From: CBFHMJ01 sp965656875
GTDB lineage: Bacteria > Pseudomonadota > Gammaproteobacteria > Enterobacterales > Alteromonadaceae
Reading direction: 5' to 3'
Assembly (NCBI GenBank): GCA_965656875.1
Contig: CBFHMJ010000038.1
Location: 1-64,000 of the forward strand
DNA: 64,000 bases
Of this stretch, positions 26,907 through 36,595 are shown in pieces. The stretch's first letter is position 1, and each line of letters begins with the position of its first letter. The notes under the pieces are model-generated. The model was not told the DNA's origin, ran no database searches, and saw only the letters and a list, made by a program, of their open reading frames with translations. A program made the position numbers and the translations under genes.

Positions 26907-29240
26907 CTAATTCGGCAGACTCATGTTCGCGACTTCCGCTGAGTACATAGCATAACCGTTCTTACCTGCCCGCTTGGCCTGATACATCGCCTGGTCAGCA
27001 TGATTAACCAATTCCTGCTCATCTGTTCCATGATCCGGATATACCGCAATACCAACACTGGCACTGACGTGTGACGTGCGCCCGTTAATTTCAACATCAA
27101 TATTCAGTGAACTCAGAATTCGCTTTGCCACTGTCTCTATCTGTTCCAGACTGTCTTCATCCTGCAACAAGATCACAAACTCATCACCTCCAAATCGGGC
27201 AACGACATCACCTTCACGCACACAACTTCGCAGTAGATTAGCCGCTTTAACCAGTAAATCATCTCCGGCATCATGCCCGAATATATCATTCACTTGTTTG
27301 AAACCGTCAAGATCAATATAAATAATGGCAACTCGATTGCGATACCGTTGAGCGCGAGCCAGACCATTCTTGAGATGACTGAAAAAATTAAAACGATTCG
27401 ATAAGTGTGTTAGTTGATCATAATGCGCGAGACTTTCCAATTGATGCTGTGTTTCCTTCATCGCACTGATATCGAAGAACGTTCCAATATAGTGTGTAAC
27501 TTCTCCCTGAGGCCCACAAACCCGGGCAAATGACGCCATGATTGGTGTTAATCCACCTTCCTGATGGCGATTCCAGATTTCATCTTTCCAGTGTTCATTG
27601 GAAGTAATAACCTGCCAGAGATCTGTTTCGAAATTGTTTTCTTGCCGACTCAACATCAACATCGTTGGCATATGGCCTATCAGAGCTTCTCGCTCCTGAC
27701 CCGTCATTAACGTGAATGCGTAGTTGATATCCATAATACGGCCTTTGTTATCCATAACCGCAATGGCTTCTAAACTATTATCAAAAACCTGTTTAGCCAG
27801 ATTAAGTCGAGCAGCAGCGCGACTCCGTTCAGTAATATCCAGAATCGTACTTAACATATAAGCACTGGATTCATCATCGACAAAAACTTTTCCTTCCTCA
27901 ACTACCACCAGCTCTTCGCCGTCATCGCGTAAAATGCGATGTTCTACCTTATAGTCTTCGTTTTTCGCGATGGCACTCTCGACGGCTTCCCTGACACGTT
28001 GACGATCATCCGGATGGACATACGTTAAAAATTGTTCAAACGAAGGCTCAAACGACTGAGGATCACAACCAAGAATTCGAAATACTTCATCTGACCAGCC
28101 AAGAACGCCGGTTTCAATATTCCATTCCCAACTGCCTAATCCTGCTATTTGCTGCGCCTGGTTCAGCATATTTTCACTACGACGTAGTATCTGCTCGCTC
28201 TTTTTACGGGCTGATACATCACGCAATATTGCGATAGAAAACATGCCTTTTGCCTGGCGCGAGAAACTCAAGCTGATTTCAACCGGAAACTCTTTACCGT
28301 CGCGGTGCAACGCCTGTAATTCTGGTGTGTTATACATCGGGCGTTCGACATTGTATCGATGAGACTGACTTCTTAACGATACATGGCCAAACCGATAACG
28401 TTCAGGAATTAACTGTTCAACGATCATGCCTCTAAGTTCATCCCGGTTGTAACCAAATAATCGTTCAGCCTGTATATTGGTTTGAACTATCTTGCCTTTA
28501 CTGTCGATGATGAATAACGCATCAGGAGCGGCTTCTATTAGATCATCGGAATATTGTTTAGTTAACGTCAATTCCCGGTTTGCCCGGGTTAGTCGTTGTA
28601 GATAGAAAATAAGAACAAATGCATTGATAATTAAAACAGGAATAAATAACAAACCACGCATGGTAAATTCAGAAGCCGCATCCAACTCTTGCGTTGTCTT
28701 AAACTCCACATCCTTGCCCACACTGACAAATATATTGTGTAGCTGCTCCAGTGCTTCAATAGCTGGTTGATCATTAACTTTCACTCGTTTATCAATGTCT
28801 TTTGTTGAAAGCGCATCATCAACGATCAGTTGAGTAGCCAGTTTAAAATTACGCGCATAGTTATCAACCACATAACGGAATCGGGCAACAGCTTCCTTTT
28901 GATGTTCATCGATTAAGTTGCTTTCCAGCCGGTCCAGTTCCTGGTAGGTTTTTTTGAGGTCTTTTTCTAATTGAGGAATGAGTGATTTATCACGGCGCAG
29001 GATGAGATTTTTAAAATTATGGATAAATCCGCCATAGCCAAAGCTGGAACGAATTTCATTCAGACTCTGACTCAACGAATTAGTATGCTGATTATAGGTT
29101 TGCCACAGTTGCTCAACACTGTTTACGCGAAGAATGACGGCGCTACCAAACCATATAATGACCAGGGACAACAAGATCGTGAAAACAAAAATAATAACTG
29201 CGTGTAGCCTGACAAACTTTCCACCCTTGAATTTATCCAT
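26907..29240 (-). CDS. Membrane-anchored multi-PAS diguanylate cyclase
   Basis: 777 residues. TM1 (~12-33), a periplasmic helical segment (~34-190), TM2 (~193-212), then three PAS/PAC modules (~225-350, 355-475, 485-605; NIQAERLFGYNRDEL marks the first) and a GGDEF domain (~610-770). The active site is intact: RFGGDEFVILL (~680), DLDGFKQVNDIFGHDAGDDLL, and an I-site RxxD (REGD) five residues before GGDEF, which predicts product inhibition. No EAL domain. It makes c-di-GMP in response to an unknown signal. It is convergent with aceK and probably a single-gene unit. Confidence 0.93.
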   Translation of the reverse strand: MDKFKGGKFVRLHAVIIFVFTILLSLVIIWFGSAVILRVNSVEQLWQTYNQHTNSLSQSLNEIRSSFGYGGFIHNFKNLILRRDKSLIPQLEKDLKKTYQELDRLESNLIDEHQKEAVARFRYVVDNYARNFKLATQLIVDDALSTKDIDKRVKVNDQPAIEALEQLHNIFVSVGKDVEFKTTQELDAASEFTMRGLLFIPVLIINAFVLIFYLQRLTRANRELTLTKQYSDDLIEAAPDALFIIDSKGKIVQTNIQAERLFGYNRDELRGMIVEQLIPERYRFGHVSLRSQSHRYNVERPMYNTPELQALHRDGKEFPVEISLSFSRQAKGMFSIAILRDVSARKKSEQILRRSENMLNQAQQIAGLGSWEWNIETGVLGWSDEVFRILGCDPQSFEPSFEQFLTYVHPDDRQRVREAVESAIAKNEDYKVEHRILRDDGEELVVVEEGKVFVDDESSAYMLSTILDITERSRAAARLNLAKQVFDNSLEAIAVMDNKGRIMDINYAFTLMTGQEREALIGHMPTMLMLSRQENNFETDLWQVITSNEHWKDEIWNRHQEGGLTPIMASFARVCGPQGEVTHYIGTFFDISAMKETQHQLESLAHYDQLTHLSNRFNFFSHLKNGLARAQRYRNRVAIIYIDLDGFKQVNDIFGHDAGDDLLVKAANLLRSCVREGDVVARFGGDEFVILLQDEDSLEQIETVAKRILSSLNIDVEINGRTSHVSASVGIAVYPDHGTDEQELVNHADQAMYQAKRAGKNGYAMYSAEVANMSLPN

Positions 29241-29828
29241 TCATACTCCTGAGCACTGATTACTTAAAACCCCGAAAGGCAAATTCAATATTGCAGAGCC
29301 AGAGAAAGCATTGTTACCCGGATGATCACGCGTAACCCGGCATCTGATCTTTTAACAGATCAAACGCGCTAATATACAACCCCTGAGTATTCGATATTTT
29401 CAGACTTACAAGGTTTCTGCAGGACTCACAGAATCACAATGCTGAGGTGTATAAATCACTTTATAATAAGTCATCCCTGAGAGGTATGTGCTACATCATC
29501 ATTAATGATGATTCATTAATACAGAATTAGCATATTCGTTTCAATGAAGTTGTCGCACAATAAATTATCCACCATCATTCGAACATCAATGATGACAAAT
29601 CTAACATTTTGATTTTGATATGACTGTGTCATTAATACAACCAACATAACAAAACCGTGACAAAATCATGTTGTTAGCAGCAAACCGGGCCTGAAACCTT
29701 GCGGTAACAGACCCGGCTATTATCAAAAACACTGAGTCCGCACACTATAACTGTACGAACACGATCAATAATCCAGAGAACTTTTCCTAAGCTACTGAAC
29801 TATCAACCCCTGCCAATCCATGACAATC
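29241..29828. other. Intergenic region with palindromic elements
   Basis: Promoter region of the multi-PAS cyclase and 3' region of the FMN-binding protein gene. It holds a perfect 18-base palindrome at 29495-29512 (ATCATCATT/AATGATGAT) and a related interrupted one near 29572-29595 (CATCATT - CGAACATC - AATGATG). The string TCATTAATAC occurs twice (near 29513 and 29629). These may be operators; the regulator is unknown. No gene seen. Confidence 0.5.
29685..29716 (-). terminator. Weak terminator of the FMN-binding protein gene
   Basis: On the minus strand CCGGGTCTG pairs with CAGGCCCGG (one mismatch) around a 14-base loop, followed by TTTGCTG. It lies 112 bases after the stop at 29829. The T-tract is short, so the call is tentative. 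Confidence 0.4.
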
Positions 29829-30797
29829 CTATTTCCAGGTTCCGGTTCTTCTCAGAACAGGAGAGTAATCACCGAACTGATAGTCCAGTGGTAATACACT
29901 TTCAACCAGTACCGCTTCATCCAGTGCGAATTTCACGATACGTTCTGCACCCATAAAGTTTTGAACTTCTGGTCCGCCCCAGATAATCTCGGCTTTACCG
30001 GTAACATGTAGTAAATGACCATGATCAAAGTCGATGAACAGCAATCCTGCGCTTGGATTCAGAATCAAATTGCCTAACGTATTAAAGTGGAAGTTACCGA
30101 TAAAGTCAGGCCACACCAATGAGTTGCCATTTTCGACTTTAACAAATCCCGGTTGTCCACCTCGGTGAGAAGCATCCGCGCCATGACTCAAATCACTGTC
30201 GTTATCACCATAAAGGCTGGCAATAAAAAATGTATCAGCATTTTCAACAATAGCGGTCATTTTATCGGTAAAGGTTGAACTTTTTATGACTTCTGGCGTT
30301 TCAACCTTTGCCCGCTCCTCGTTCATGCTAAACATACGACTTTGAATATATTGCGGACAATTACCGAAGGATTGAATCACTTCGATATCAAACCCATTTT
30401 CAGATACTTCGCCAATTTTACCGGACATACGATTACGGCGACGAGAATGTAACTCAAGCCCAAGTACGCCGATATACTGTCCGGTTTTCAGGTTTTCGTT
30501 CAGCGGATCACCCGGTAAAGGCTTTGCACCAACTTTAAGTACTTTTCCATCATTCGCGTGCATAAAACCAGGCTCACCCACAACAACAGACGCCCAGGCT
30601 CGCCCCTGGCTGTCTCTGGTCGCTACATTCAGCAATGGAAGCTGACCATAAAACTCCTGGTGTTGAACAGGCATATAATCACGAATAACACGACGACCAA
30701 ATGATTCCAGTTGTTCACGGACACCATAACGTTCTTGCAGCAGTTGCTCTCCTTTATGGAAAGGTGAATCAGAGCGATTCCAACCAGGTTCAAACAT
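29829..30797 (-). CDS. Pyridoxamine 5'-phosphate oxidase-like FMN-binding protein
   Basis: 322 residues, cytosolic. Contains two split-barrel (PNPOx-like) segments: ~50-125 (LLNVATRDSQGRAWASVVVGEPGF) and ~185-290 (IVENADTFFIASLYG...DASHRGGQPGFVKVENG...LVWPDFIGNFHFNTLGNLILNPSAGLLFIDF), the latter the common signature of PNPOx-family proteins that bind FMN. Substrate unknown. Its size and layout are those of the larger family often annotated only as pyridoxamine 5'-phosphate oxidase family protein. It lies downstream of the MAPEG gene on the same strand (220 bases apart) and might belong to the same TetR regulon, though that is not shown. Confidence 0.82.
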   Translation of the reverse strand: MFEPGWNRSDSPFHKGEQLLQERYGVREQLESFGRRVIRDYMPVQHQEFYGQLPLLNVATRDSQGRAWASVVVGEPGFMHANDGKVLKVGAKPLPGDPLNENLKTGQYIGVLGLELHSRRRNRMSGKIGEVSENGFDIEVIQSFGNCPQYIQSRMFSMNEERAKVETPEVIKSSTFTDKMTAIVENADTFFIASLYGDNDSDLSHGADASHRGGQPGFVKVENGNSLVWPDFIGNFHFNTLGNLILNPSAGLLFIDFDHGHLLHVTGKAEIIWGGPEVQNFMGAERIVKFALDEAVLVESVLPLDYQFGDYSPVLRRTGTWK

Positions 30798-31018
30798 ATC
30801 AACTCTCCTGTTATCAGGCTAAAACTCTCATGACCGTCACCAGATTAATGGAAACCGATACCCGGGTCTGTTGACCCTAAGAACTCAGGTGCTCGTCACG
30901 AAAAAGACTACTTTTATTGCCTTGAATTATTAAGAAATGGGTATTGAGAATTTATTTGTGCTCAACAACCCGAAAAATCTGACCATTGATGGCGTTACCG
31001 CTTACCAAGCCTGTGAAC

Positions 31019-31405
31019 TCAGAAAAAAACGGAACCAACCATAATGATGCCAACTACCCCACCAAACCATGCAAATGTTCTTAAATAGGGAATACCAATG
31101 GTATAAACAGGTGCGTGGACTAAACGTGAAAAGAAAAATAACTGAGCACCAAGCGCAGAGGTTTCATTGGCTTTCCCCGACAAATGTGCTGCAACAACAA
31201 CAGGAGCGAATATGATCATAGCTTCGATCAAATTACGAAGAGAACGGTTTAATCGATCATGCCAACCTTCCCAGGCGGGAATGTTGTGAAGATTTCCGGC
31301 TGCGGTTGGTAATCCAAGTACCAATACGTTTCTCGTTCCCTGGACAAGCGTCACAGCCAATGTTAACAAGCCTGACCAGGCCAGCATTGTAAGTTCTACG
31401 GACAT
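31019..31405 (-). CDS. MAPEG family membrane protein
   Basis: 128 residues with four predicted membrane helices (~4-22, 55-75, 78-98, 105-127). The MAPEG family hallmarks are visible: N-terminal VELTMLAWSGLL, the R-N/E region NRSLRNLIEAMIIFAPVV, and SRLVHAPVYTIGIPYLRTFAW. Eukaryotic relatives are glutathione-dependent; the substrate here is unknown. Divergent from a TetR regulator, with a 26-base palindromic operator in the shared promoter region, so it is very likely that regulator's target. Confidence 0.9.
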   Translation of the reverse strand: MSVELTMLAWSGLLTLAVTLVQGTRNVLVLGLPTAAGNLHNIPAWEGWHDRLNRSLRNLIEAMIIFAPVVVAAHLSGKANETSALGAQLFFFSRLVHAPVYTIGIPYLRTFAWFGGVVGIIMVGSVFF

Positions 31406-31489
31406 TACTCAACTCCTGCTATTCTCTGTTTTATTTTTGAACTGCCGTTCGATACTACAGGTTTCAGGGTGTGGCTAATGAATTACAAC

Positions 31490-31515
31490 AACTTTACCGA
31501 ACGTTCGGTAAAGTT
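31490..31515. promoter_or_regulatory. TetR-type operator (perfect 26-base palindrome)
   Basis: Two perfect 13-base arms, AACTTTACCGAAC and GTTCGGTAAAGTT, lie between the divergent MAPEG and TetR genes, 85 bases before the MAPEG start. This is the expected binding-site geometry for a TetR dimer pair. Confidence 0.85.
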
Positions 31516-31525
31516 TGATTGCTAT

Positions 31526-31546
31526 ATTACCGAACGATTAGTAAAA
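31526..31546. promoter_or_regulatory. Second, imperfect copy of the TetR operator
   Basis: ATTACCGAACG - ATTAGTAAAA repeats the left arm (TTACCGAACG) of the 31490-31515 palindrome, with a degenerate right arm, 10 bases downstream. It suggests a tandem operator allowing autorepression of the TetR gene. Confidence 0.6.
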
Positions 31547-31657
31547 TGCAAACCCTGAAATCAAGTAATGTTTTTCATCGCGATTCAGCAATGACGGGGT
31601 ATACATGGTATTCAATCTCGTCAGCACAACAACTAACTACCCCTCAGAGGATTCATT

Positions 31658-32215
31658 ATGGCAGGGACGAAAATTTCTCAATCTGACCTTATTGGCATTC
31701 TGTTCGATGTTTTTCGAACTCATGGCATGGAAGGCACCACATTAAAAATTCTTGAGGAAAAAACAGGCTTAAAAAAAGCAAGTTTGTATCATCGTTTTCC
31801 AGGCGGGAAAGATGAAATGGCGAGGGTCATGTTAGCGACCGTTTATCAACAACTGGCAGATACCGTACTCGAACCACTGGTTGATGACAGCTCGCCTCAG
31901 GAACGAATGAATAATATGTGTCAGGCAGTAACTGACTTCTATCAGTCGGGTGAAAAGAATTGCTTATTGAATGCATTATCTATCGGCAATAACGAGTTGA
32001 TCGTCACTGAGTTTCTTAAGCCAGCTTGCGAACACTGGCACTCGTCATTGTGCAAGTTATTTAAAGATGCGGGCTTTTCAGAAGAAGAAAGTGAAAACAA
32101 AGCACTGACCGCTTTAGCATTAATTCAGGGGGCTTTAATTCTGCAACGAGTCACCAATGACAGTGCAACATTTGAAACTGCAATTAGTCAGGTCAAAAGA
32201 CTACTTCAGGTCTGA
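31658..32215 (+). CDS. TetR family transcriptional regulator
   Basis: 185 residues. N-terminal helix-turn-helix (~8-55) with THGMEGTTLKILEEKTGLKKASLYHRFPGGKDEM, a TetR signature of the LmrA/YxaF/AcuR-like kind, followed by an all-helical ligand-binding domain. AGAGGATT precedes the ATG. It is divergent from the MAPEG gene, with two operator-like sites between them, so it probably represses both itself and the MAPEG gene. The effector is unknown. Confidence 0.93.
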   Translation: MAGTKISQSDLIGILFDVFRTHGMEGTTLKILEEKTGLKKASLYHRFPGGKDEMARVMLATVYQQLADTVLEPLVDDSSPQERMNNMCQAVTDFYQSGEKNCLLNALSIGNNELIVTEFLKPACEHWHSSLCKLFKDAGFSEEESENKALTALALIQGALILQRVTNDSATFETAISQVKRLLQV

Positions 32216-32240
32216 CCACAAGCAGCTCATACCCCGAATG

Positions 32241-32265
32241 AAAAAGGCTTTACAACAGCCTTTTT
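32241..32265 (+). terminator. Intrinsic terminator after the TetR gene
   Basis: AAAAAGGCT - TTACAAC - AGCCTTTTT, 26 bases after the TetR stop. The remaining ~290 bases to the hybrid kinase gene hold only its presumed promoter region; no gene is seen. Confidence 0.85.
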
Positions 32266-32555
32266 CTTAACCATTTGAAATACAATGATTATCTTAACCT
32301 ACCCTGCCAACCTCATCCCGGCAAAAACAGATATTCTTTATAAACAATATTTTACACTCCTTCTAACGACTGAATCTCTTTACCTGGTAAACACCTGGTT
32401 TTTTTTCGTTATAATGCCTGGTCCTTATCGTTCATTAGTGCCTGTTTGCATATAAGAACAACGTTGCATTGAAGATCAATGAGGGTGAATCGATGAGAAT
32501 GATTAAGTCTCATTCTTGACGGATACAATAAAGACAATCAAAAAGAGGTATCTGT

Positions 32556-35500
32556 TTGTCCGTGTATATTGCCCGGATCTTCATGGTCGGGATTTTTCTG
32601 TTAATGCTGGTGTCTACAGATTGGGTAGCTGAGTTGTTTTCAGTGGCGTCCGATGCTGTTCATCATTCGATCCTGGTTGGTTCTCAACTTGCCGCCAGTA
32701 TTATTATTCTGTTCAGCCTCAAACGATCAGAGACAGAATCACAACGTCAATTCTGGCGATTTTTACTCCTTGCCGTCGTCAGCATGCTTCTTATGAAGCT
32801 AATTCGATTTGGCATTGGTGAACCGGTTTCACTGCAACTGTTTGATGACTTTTCCACCTTATTTGTTTATTTCTTTGTCTTATTGTCTATCGAGACGAAT
32901 CCTCATCTCAGTAATACGCCTCTTCCTCAATACACCAATGGCAGAGTCCCGGCGATATTATTCACTGTTATCTGTTTCTGTTACTTTATTCTGGTTCCCG
33001 CCGGATTTGCTAAAGATACTTATTTAAACGAAAACACCTCTCTGTATTTCAATTCAATGATCAGCACGCTGGTACTGATCAAACTGACTCACAGCTTGCT
33101 ACAAGCGAATACGTTTTACTGGCGCACAATTTATCTGCTGTTTATTTCCAGCGCCATGATCCAAAGCATGACAAATATTTCTGTCCTTCACGGGCCTGAC
33201 AGTCTGTTCTCTCATATGCTCTATTTTGACGTGAAATACGGCATTCGACTTGTGTGGTTGATTATATTTGCCACGGCGGTTTTCTCCGTGTTCACCCAAT
33301 CATCCGCATCCGTAAAAAATAGTAGGCCTATTGAAACAACCAACGTGATCATGTTGTTGTTTTCATTATTAATTGCTGCACATTTATGGGGAACGGCAGC
33401 GCAAACTGGCTATATGTCTAACCCGGGAGTGCAGTCATTAGTCGTCATGATCTGGTTGTTAATTGGCACAGCTTTAATCATCTCGATTAATCGACAACGA
33501 AACAAAGTGCTTGCCCGCCAAATTAGTGATATCACCGAATTAACGATTCAAAATACCGAGCAGTCACAAAAGATCCGACACCTTAATAACTCGTTGATAT
33601 ACAGTGAAGACAAAGCAATCGTTAACGTATCTAACAACGCCATTCTGACCACCACGGTTGCCGGTGAAATCCTTTCTGCCAATCCTGCTGCCGTACAAAT
33701 GTTTCAGTACATTGAAAAAGATCTGAAATCCATGAATGTTGGCGATTTATTCGCGAATGACGATGAAATGCGTTACTTCTTCAAATTTCAGAGCAATGTA
33801 TTTTCATTGCAACGTAAAGATCCAGGCATTTCGAGAGAGTGTTTGTCGCTCCGTTCTGACGGGAAAGAATTCCCTGTCCAGGCCGAATTACAATGGGCGG
33901 AACGTTATGAACAGCCACTGATTGTTATTACTTTTATCAATCTGACATCAAGAAAACTCGCGGAACAGCAAACACTGGAATTGAAAGATAAATTCATCGC
34001 CAATATTTCTCATGAATTCCGAACGCCGCTAACCATCATCAATGGCATTATCGATCGCTACCTGAGCAAACCTGTTAACGACAGTGAACGCCTTGAGTTG
34101 GATACCGCAAAACGTAACGGATTAAGACTGGTAAGAATGGTTGAACAGCTATTAGAGCTGTCACGGCTATCCAATAATCCAACGCTGACACAAAATACTT
34201 ATCGGGTTAAAAGCCTGATGGATATGCCAACCCATTCATTCACTCGACTGGCTGAACAAAGTCAGCTCACGTTTTCACATGACATTGCCGACAATCTCTG
34301 GATTGAATGTGATGCTCAGGGTTTTGAAAAAATTATCTTCAACTTGTTATCTAATGCCATGAAATACACGCCGAAAGGCGGCTCTGTGGCCGTGAATGTG
34401 TATGAAGCGGACAATGAAATCACCATTGATATCACGGACTCCGGAATCGGCATCAGTAAACAATATCAGGATAAAATCTTTGATCGTTTCCAGCGGGTAG
34501 AAGATTCAATGACGCACAACACATTTGGCGTCGGCATCGGCTTATCACTGGTAAACGAACTGGTCAAAGCACATGGATGGCGCATGAATCTGGTCAGTGA
34601 AGAAGGTCGAGGCAGTAAATTCAGTCTGATTATTCCAAAAGCAGAACCGGGTGCTGAACAAGACTCCGCGCCACAAAGCTTATTCGAAGATGACGTTAAT
34701 ACTTTACTGACAGAGCAACGGAGTGTCACAACCTCCCAGGTAGAGCATTCTCAGCAAGTGGTATTGGTCATTGAAGACAATCCGGACATGCAAAGCCATA
34801 TTAAATATGTCATTGAGCAGCATCACCACTGTTTAATTGCAGGTAGTGGTGAATCCGGCATTGATCTGGCGCGTAAATATATTCCTGACCTGATTGTTTG
34901 TGACTTGATGCTCCCGGGCATCGATGGGTTTAGTGTCCTTAAATCGATCAAAAGTCACGAAGTTACCGCACATATTCCAATTATTTTACTGACGGCACGA
35001 TCAGACCTCGACTCTCGTTTGGAAGGGCTTGAGTTAAATGCTGATGAATACTTGTGTAAACCGTTCAATCAGAACGAACTACTGATCCGCATTAAAAACC
35101 TTATTGATACCCGCAAACAACTGCAACAACACTACTTGCAGCAGTTTGCCAGTCAACAAAAAGACATACGACATCAGCAAATTCAGCAAAATGCAGCGGA
35201 ACTGACTGAAACAGCACCTGAAGAAGAATCGGCCGATGATAAGTTTTTACGGAAGCTGGAAAAACTGGTAAGCGAACAATATACCGATCCACAACTGGAT
35301 ATCTCGACACTGGCCAGTGAACTGGCGATGAGTGAACGACAATTACAGCGCAAGATGAACAGTTTACTGGGTATCAGTCCGAACAACTTCATTAAGAAGT
35401 TCAGGTTGAAGAAAGCGCAAGAGCTACTGAAAAGTGGTAACCAGATTGGCCGAATCGCCATGGATGTTGGTTTTTCCTCTCAAACATATTTTGGCCGGTG

Positions 35501-35570
35501 TTTTAAAGAAGAATTCGACTGCACGCCAACTCAGTATCAAAAGCAATGGAATGAAAACCAGAGTGCCTGA
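32556..35570 (+). CDS. Hybrid histidine kinase / response regulator with C-terminal AraC-type DNA-binding domain
   Basis: 1004 residues; a one-protein two-component system. About seven to eight N-terminal membrane helices (~1-310), a coiled coil, PAS (~355-470), HisKA with the phosphorylated His in NISHEFRTPLTIINGII (~492), HATPase (NLLSNAMKYT; DSGIGISKQ; VGIGLSLVNEL), receiver with Asp in LIVCDLMLPGIDGFS (~789), and a C-terminal AraC-type double helix-turn-helix (~900-1000; STLASELAMSERQLQRKMN, IGRIAMDVGFSSQTYFGRCFKEEF). The likely start is TTG at 32556, which has AGAGG 7 bases upstream; GTG at 32562 is the alternative. Signal and regulon are unknown; AraC-fused kinases often control adjacent genes, but the neighbours here have their own regulators. 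Confidence 0.92.
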   Translation: MSVYIARIFMVGIFLLMLVSTDWVAELFSVASDAVHHSILVGSQLAASIIILFSLKRSETESQRQFWRFLLLAVVSMLLMKLIRFGIGEPVSLQLFDDFSTLFVYFFVLLSIETNPHLSNTPLPQYTNGRVPAILFTVICFCYFILVPAGFAKDTYLNENTSLYFNSMISTLVLIKLTHSLLQANTFYWRTIYLLFISSAMIQSMTNISVLHGPDSLFSHMLYFDVKYGIRLVWLIIFATAVFSVFTQSSASVKNSRPIETTNVIMLLFSLLIAAHLWGTAAQTGYMSNPGVQSLVVMIWLLIGTALIISINRQRNKVLARQISDITELTIQNTEQSQKIRHLNNSLIYSEDKAIVNVSNNAILTTTVAGEILSANPAAVQMFQYIEKDLKSMNVGDLFANDDEMRYFFKFQSNVFSLQRKDPGISRECLSLRSDGKEFPVQAELQWAERYEQPLIVITFINLTSRKLAEQQTLELKDKFIANISHEFRTPLTIINGIIDRYLSKPVNDSERLELDTAKRNGLRLVRMVEQLLELSRLSNNPTLTQNTYRVKSLMDMPTHSFTRLAEQSQLTFSHDIADNLWIECDAQGFEKIIFNLLSNAMKYTPKGGSVAVNVYEADNEITIDITDSGIGISKQYQDKIFDRFQRVEDSMTHNTFGVGIGLSLVNELVKAHGWRMNLVSEEGRGSKFSLIIPKAEPGAEQDSAPQSLFEDDVNTLLTEQRSVTTSQVEHSQQVVLVIEDNPDMQSHIKYVIEQHHHCLIAGSGESGIDLARKYIPDLIVCDLMLPGIDGFSVLKSIKSHEVTAHIPIILLTARSDLDSRLEGLELNADEYLCKPFNQNELLIRIKNLIDTRKQLQQHYLQQFASQQKDIRHQQIQQNAAELTETAPEEESADDKFLRKLEKLVSEQYTDPQLDISTLASELAMSERQLQRKMNSLLGISPNNFIKKFRLKKAQELLKSGNQIGRIAMDVGFSSQTYFGRCFKEEFDCTPTQYQKQWNENQSA

Positions 35571-35625
35571 TATCAGGCACATCTGCTGACCCAACTCCGT
35601 GCTGGCAGGTCTTAAACGCCCTGTA

Positions 35626-36504
35626 TCACACTGATTTCATTATCCGGGTTATTTCCTCTAATACTGTATTTACTCGGGCCGAGAGCGGTCTGCGACGATT
35701 AGTACACAGATACAAGGTTTCTGTTACAACCTGAGATAATTGATGAACCTTGATCTTTTCAGATCCACTGAAAGCGTTCACTGCATGCGCTGGTAGCACA
35801 GTAAAGCCAAGTCCTCTGCTTACCGGTTCAAGAATCAGGCTGATTTGATTGGAAAAACCACTCACCGGAATCTGAGCATAATGCTCAAACGTCGCGATAT
35901 TCTGGCTCAATAACCGGGTAACATGATAAGCGCCATCAGGATGATCAATCACACCCAGTGCGAGTAATCCTTCCCAACTTACAACATCCATCTCTGCCGG
36001 TGTAACCAGAAGCAAAGGCTCTGTAGCCAGCACTGTACTACTCACCATTTCATGTTCAGGCGCTGTTGTCATCAAGCCAATATCGGCAAGTCCGTCAGCC
36101 ATTGATTGTTCCACATCGCGATTTGGCGAAAAACGATAATGAATCGTCAGATGCCGATATTGCTGTTGCAACGTCAATAATGAAGGATAGAGTTTTAAAC
36201 CGGGGCTTCCCGGCGAGACAATACTGACCGCTCCACAGTAGGGATTATCTTCTTTAACCAGTTGTTCCAGATCATTCAGCGATTCAAGAACAGACTTCGC
36301 GGCGAGATAAAACCGCTCGCCAGCGTCGGTTAAACAAAACGATTTTCCTTCTCGAATCAAAAGCGCCTGATCCAGCTGTTCTTCTAATTTTCTAATATGC
36401 TGGCTAACACCAGACTGAGTCATAAACAGTGCCTCCGCCGTGCGGGTGAAATGGCCTGTTTCAACCAATTTACAGAAGCTATTTAGAAAAACCGGATTAA
36501 TCAT
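35626..36504 (-). CDS. LysR family transcriptional regulator
   Basis: 292 residues. N-terminal winged helix-turn-helix (FCKLVETGHFTRTAEALFMTQSGVSQHIRKLEEQL), linker helix, and a periplasmic-binding-protein-like effector domain (~90-290). It is divergent from a VOC-superfamily gene with about 90 bases between the starts, the classic LysR-target layout, and a perfect 14-base palindrome lies in that gap. The inducer is unknown. Confidence 0.93.
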   Translation of the reverse strand: MINPVFLNSFCKLVETGHFTRTAEALFMTQSGVSQHIRKLEEQLDQALLIREGKSFCLTDAGERFYLAAKSVLESLNDLEQLVKEDNPYCGAVSIVSPGSPGLKLYPSLLTLQQQYRHLTIHYRFSPNRDVEQSMADGLADIGLMTTAPEHEMVSSTVLATEPLLLVTPAEMDVVSWEGLLALGVIDHPDGAYHVTRLLSQNIATFEHYAQIPVSGFSNQISLILEPVSRGLGFTVLPAHAVNAFSGSEKIKVHQLSQVVTETLYLCTNRRRPLSARVNTVLEEITRIMKSV

Positions 36505-36523
36505 TACAAAATATACTTAAAAA

Positions 36524-36537
36524 TATCAATTTTGATA
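36524..36537. promoter_or_regulatory. Palindromic site in the LysR/VOC divergent promoter
   Basis: TATCAATTTTGATA is a perfect 14-base palindrome, 20 bases upstream of the LysR start and about 60 upstream of the VOC start. It contains the T-N11-A spacing expected of LysR-type sites, so it is a plausible autoregulatory operator. Confidence 0.6.
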
Positions 36538-36595
36538 ATTTTACGATTTTAGCCGTTGGCGTTATTTTATTCATCAAATAATTCTGGAGGCAAAA

